Below, piece after piece: positions 60,702 through 64,000 of a stretch of 64,000 nt of DNA. Numbering within the stretch: the stretch's first letter is position 1; the number at the start of each line of letters is the position of its first letter. This DNA is from Leishmania infantum JPCM5 (Eukaryota; Euglenozoa; Kinetoplastea; Trypanosomatida; Trypanosomatidae): contig NC_009395.2 in assembly GCF_000002875.2 (NCBI RefSeq), positions 472,938 through 536,937 on the forward strand. The letters run 5' to 3'. The translations under genes were made by a program, and so were the position numbers. Under the pieces are notes generated by a model. That model saw nothing but the letters and a program-made list of their open reading frames with translations. It did no database searches and was not told the DNA's origin.

Positions 60702-61712
60702 ATGACGAAGCTGCCGCAGAGCTGTGCTCCGTGGAGGCTCATCGACATTGGCCTGAACCTCACAGACCACATGTACAAGGGCGTGTACAATGGACGCCAG
60801 CAGCACACCTCAGATATCGAGTCGATACTGCAGCGTGCTGTAGAAGTGGGCGTGCGCGGTCTCCTCCTCACAGGTGGTAACTTGATGGACAGCAAGGCTG
60901 TGATCGATATGTGCGCCCGCTACAACTCCGACACGCTGCAGTGTTTCTGCACTGTCGGATGTCACCCGACGCGATGCCAAGAGTTTGTGGACGATCCGGA
61001 CGGTTACCTGAAGGCCCTTGATGACCTCGTCCGCAAGCACTCCGTTCATGTCGGCGGCTGCGTCGCGGCTGTGGGCGAGATTGGTCTTGACTACGACCGT
61101 CTGTCCTTCTGCCCGAAGGAAATTCAGAAGGAGTACTTTGAAAAGCAACTTGTGATGGCGAAGCGGCACCGCCTGCCACTGTTCCTGCACGAACGCAACA
61201 CAGTCGGTGACTTCAAGGCACTGCTCGAGCCGCATCTTCCCGAGCTCGCTGGTGGCGTCGTTCATAGCTTCACTGGCAGCCGGGCGGAGCTGCAGGAGTA
61301 CCTGGATGCGAACCTGTACATTGGCGTGAACGGGTGTAGTCTCAAGACCGCGGAGAACCTCGAGACAGTCAAGGCGATTCCGCTCGATCGACTGATGCTG
61401 GAGACCGACGCACCCTGGTGCGAGCTCAAGGGCACACACGCCTCGAAGGCACTCTTGACAGCTGCGGCGAAGCGCGCCTCATCGCAGCAGAGCGTGTCAG
61501 ATACCATCCTCGCCGCGTTTCCGACGTGCCGCAAGGACAAGTTTAAAAAAGGGTGTGTCGTGAAGGGGCGCAATGAACCGTGCGCGATTGTGCGGGTACT
61601 CGAGGTGGTGTACGAGCTGCGCCGCGAGGAGGTGTCGTCGATGGAGCAGCTGGCTGAGGTGGTCCTGACGACCACGCGAAAGCTGTTCCCTTTTGCGGCA
61701 TCTGCGGTGTGA
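60702..61712 (+). CDS. TatD-family metal-dependent DNase (TATDN1 type)
   Basis: The 336-aa protein is collinear with eukaryotic TATDN1. It starts with LIDIGLNLTD (14-22), the eukaryotic variant of the TatD N-terminal motif where HxH is replaced. It then has TVGCHPTR (84-91), VGEIGLDYDR with metal ligand Glu126, LFLHERN with His163, GGVVHSFTG with His188, IGVNGCSLK, and LETDAPW with Asp236. The C-terminal VKGRNEPCAIVRVLE block is also typical. TatD enzymes are Mg-dependent nucleases of the amidohydrolase fold, implicated in DNA repair, apoptotic DNA breakdown and, in some protozoa, digestion of extracellular DNA. No signal peptide is seen with the ATG at 60,702. The 32 open codons upstream start with GTG and lie in the leader. 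It interrupts the ABCA array. Confidence 0.92.
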   Translation: MTKLPQSCAPWRLIDIGLNLTDHMYKGVYNGRQQHTSDIESILQRAVEVGVRGLLLTGGNLMDSKAVIDMCARYNSDTLQCFCTVGCHPTRCQEFVDDPDGYLKALDDLVRKHSVHVGGCVAAVGEIGLDYDRLSFCPKEIQKEYFEKQLVMAKRHRLPLFLHERNTVGDFKALLEPHLPELAGGVVHSFTGSRAELQEYLDANLYIGVNGCSLKTAENLETVKAIPLDRLMLETDAPWCELKGTHASKALLTAAAKRASSQQSVSDTILAAFPTCRKDKFKKGCVVKGRNEPCAIVRVLEVVYELRREEVSSMEQLAEVVLTTTRKLFPFAASAV

Positions 61713-63529
61713 GGCACGCGGCAACACTCCCGGTCAAAACATTCCGTTCTCTCTTTGTTTCTCTGTGTTTTGGTCCCTGTGAAGGCGCAGCACTCGCAAG
61801 CGGATCTGCGTGCAGTTTGCACCAGTGGGCTCGCGCGTCATTTTATTCACAAGTCTGCCATGCCTTTCTGGCTCACATACAGACAAAACACGCGCACACA
61901 CGAAACACATCTCGAGCACTGAACGGTGTAGCTTCGTGTCGAGCACTGCACATGTCAAGAGAGACACGCAGGGAACTCTCCGCAAGTGCAAACGCTGAGG
62001 ACACGCTTATCTCTTATTTTTTCTCCTTTGACTCGTGCGCGCCACGCGGGAACGGCGCTCGCAAGAAGCACCGTCCCACGTATTGCATGCTTCGTCACGA
62101 CACAGGGCGTTCGTGTACAGCTGACGCGCCACCTCCCTTCTTCTCTCCCTTTCGTATGCGATACGCACTTGTCTGCGCATCATCATCTCTCCTTCACGCG
62201 CACCCCTTCTCTGTACTCCTTTTCACCATATCCCTTCTGCGGCCCTCGTCTTTCGTTCCCGCAACTGGACCTTCCATGCAAAACACACTGCTTCGCCTAC
62301 ATACGTCGGCCTCCACACGCGCCCTCACGTTTGCACATGCGCGTATGTCTTTGTGCTGCTTGTATGATTGTGAGGGCCGTGCTTTACGAATCCACAGACG
62401 AGGCTGAAGAACATCTTACTGCGTCGGTCTCCACTCTGTCAGTGTGCTACTTTCTGTTTTCGATACTCAAAGGGGAGCGGGAGTGCACTCACTTGCGCCC
62501 GCACGTGCCTGCGTGTCTTTCGCACTATTTTTTTTTCTTTTGGGTAGCTTCCCCGTACACGTTCTTTGTCTCCCCCCTCATCTCACTTGCGAGGGCAGAG
62601 AGCAAGACTTCGCGTCGCTTGGGACTTGCACTGCCCCACCGAAGGCCCATCAACGCGCATATATCTCTCTTGGAGCTCTCGGGCACGCGAGTACATCGAC
62701 ACATTCTTGTCAAACACCATCAGCAAAGACAAATTGCCGGACGCTGCTGCCGCTATTTCTCGCCGTCTTTGGTTCTCGTCCAACCACTCTTCTCTTTTTC
62801 GCCTCCTCGCTGTTCTCTGTCATTTTGTTTTTACCTTTCTTGTGAATTTGCAGTCCATCTACCTCTCAGAGACGTGTGTGTGTGTGTGTGTGTGTGAGCG
62901 TGTATAGACATACTCCTGCCGGTCTCCCCACTCCCCGTCTTGCCCTCCTCTTTTGATGTTTCTGTTGTTGTCGGCGTTGTGGTGCCTTACATCTTGAGCA
63001 CGCTGCGCATGGTTCTGTGCGGCTGTTCTTCCTTGCCCCCTCTCCGATCCCTTCTCATCCGTTTTTTTTTTATTCACCGTAATCCGCAGCATTTGGCATC
63101 GCTGGCAGCAAATCGATTTTTTTTTCCTGCAGGGCTACAGCGTTGTGTGCTGTTCTCTCTCCTGCCTCGCGCACTGAGCTGGAGTCCTCGAGCAGCTTTT
63201 TTTTCGCCTCTGCGACTCTTTCCCCGCTTTCCGCGCGTGTTGCGGCTGCCAGCGCCGTGTCAGACATCCTCCCACCGTCTTGTGCGCGTGTGCCTGCACA
63301 CGTCCCTCTGCCTTGTGTACAGTCCCCTCCTTTTTTTTTTCTGCGTTCTATCGCTGTGCGTTGTGCCGTTGGTGCTGGTCGTATTCGGGTTTCTTTTTTT
63401 TTCCACCCTTATCTCTCACCCACGGCTGCTGCCGGACGTGCGCCATACAGGTTGCGAGGTCCCGTGGAACGACGGTACCGTTTTTTTTTTTGGCAACACG
63501 GAAGGCAGCGACGCCTGAGAAGCTGAACC
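61713..63529. other. Spacer between TatD gene and the next ABCA gene
   Basis: The 1.8-kb stretch has no recognised gene. It is strongly pyrimidine-rich with repeated T9-T12 runs (63,062-63,071; 63,116-63,125; 63,330-63,340; 63,480-63,491) and a GT microsatellite (62,873-62,896). An AG at 63,449-63,450 after a long tract is a likely acceptor for the following ABCA gene. Confidence 0.5.
62873..62896. repeat. (GT)n microsatellite
   Basis: A GT run of about 12 units lies in the spacer before the right-edge ABCA gene. Confidence 0.9.
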
Positions 63530-64000
63530 ATGGGCCGCCGTCGAGCCCAGCAAAGCATCTTCTTGGGTGACAGGCGGCAGGGCACTGGTGAGCGCCATGC
63601 TCACAAGGCCCAAACATCTTGCATGCAAGCCGCCGGCTCGACGCGAGGGCCGGTGGCAAATTCCGTTTACGCACCTTCAGGCGCCACTGTGCAATCTGTG
63701 CCGCGATCTCTGCAGGAGGTGGATGACGAGGAATACCTTGACATCGAGCCGAATGCAAAGGGCGGCACCTTCACTGACCAGTTTCTCGCCACGATGGAGC
63801 GCACGATACAGCAAAAACAGCGGGCATGGGTCGGGACCGTGGTGGAGCTTCTGATCCCCTTTCTCTTCCTCATCGGCGCCATTATCCTTTGGTGCGTCTT
63901 TGGCGAGGAAATGCACCCAGAAAAGCAAGTGCTGAACTACACCGCCGTCTCATCCCTCACGATCCCGGGTTTTTACAGGGAAGTGGCGTGCAACAACGTG
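63530..64000 (+). CDS. ABCA: ABCA-subfamily ABC transporter, N-terminal part (continues beyond the window)
   Basis: From the ATG at 63,530 the frame is open for 157 codons to the last base of the window. After a variable N-terminus (about 1-75), residues from about 76 read KGGTFTDQFLATMERT, aligning with KGGSFMDQLLAILYRT of gene C and RASFVDQLLAVVERST of gene B. A first transmembrane helix follows near 101-121 (VVELLIPFLFLIGAIILW), then the start of extracellular loop 1 with an NYT sequon. The NBDs lie outside the window, so intactness cannot be judged. It is the fourth distinct ABCA gene type in this interval and shows that the array continues past the TatD gene. Confidence 0.88.
   Translation, partial: MGRRRAQQSIFLGDRRQGTGERHAHKAQTSCMQAAGSTRGPVANSVYAPSGATVQSVPRSLQEVDDEEYLDIEPNAKGGTFTDQFLATMERTIQQKQRAWVGTVVELLIPFLFLIGAIILWCVFGEEMHPEKQVLNYTAVSSLTIPGFYREVACNNV

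Noticed and set aside
1..64000. tRNA, rRNA, snRNA genes, CRISPR arrays, bacterial-style operons or a strand-switch region
   Set aside because: None was seen. All supported genes are on the + strand and no cloverleaf or rRNA-like sequence was noticed by eye; snoRNAs cannot be excluded without a search.

Overview
The window reads as nuclear DNA of a trypanosomatid, almost certainly Leishmania. It is GC-rich, and every convincing gene lies on the + strand without introns. Genes are separated by long pyrimidine-rich spacers with CA/GT and TA microsatellites, and polypyrimidine-AG sites suited to spliced-leader trans-splicing precede several starts. A SIDER2-like retroposon is also present. Gene content and order agree with what I remember of the ABCA cluster on Leishmania chromosome 11; that placement is from memory and was not searched.

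Left part (1-12,080): four single-copy housekeeping genes. They are an Oxa1/YidC-type mitochondrial insertase, cytosolic ribosomal protein S15A (uS8), a TMEM184/OST-alpha-family membrane protein with an unusual C-terminal CxxC...CxxC motif, and SKP1.

Centre (12,081-54,799): an array of full-size ABCA-type ABC transporters, (TMD-NBD) x 2. A block at 12,081-26,463 is repeated at 34,769-47,956, with the copies offset by about 22.69 kb. Each copy holds about 4.3 kb of non-coding leader, one large ABCA gene (genes A and A') and one ABCA pseudogene. Two non-duplicated ABCA genes, B (28,057-33,789) and C (49,445-54,799), follow the two blocks. A and A' are almost identical in DNA, spacers included, except in their extracellular loops. 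A' has also lost the H-loop histidine of NBD2 inside what looks like a gene-conversion patch. The pseudogenes record a 12-bp microhomology deletion and, in the second copy only, a further deletion of about 1.2 kb.

Right part (54,800-64,000): a gene-poor 5.9-kb stretch with a degenerate reverse-transcriptase remnant (minus strand) and a SIDER2-like element. It is followed by a TATDN1-type TatD nuclease and the first 157 codons of another ABCA gene that runs off the window edge.

The genes are probably parts of one polycistronic transcription unit. The array seems to be an actively recombining family: unequal exchange creates and breaks copies, gene conversion homogenises NBDs and spacers, and the extracellular domains diverge. 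Start codons were set at the first in-frame ATG, so genes A and A' begin 69 nt inside their open frames.
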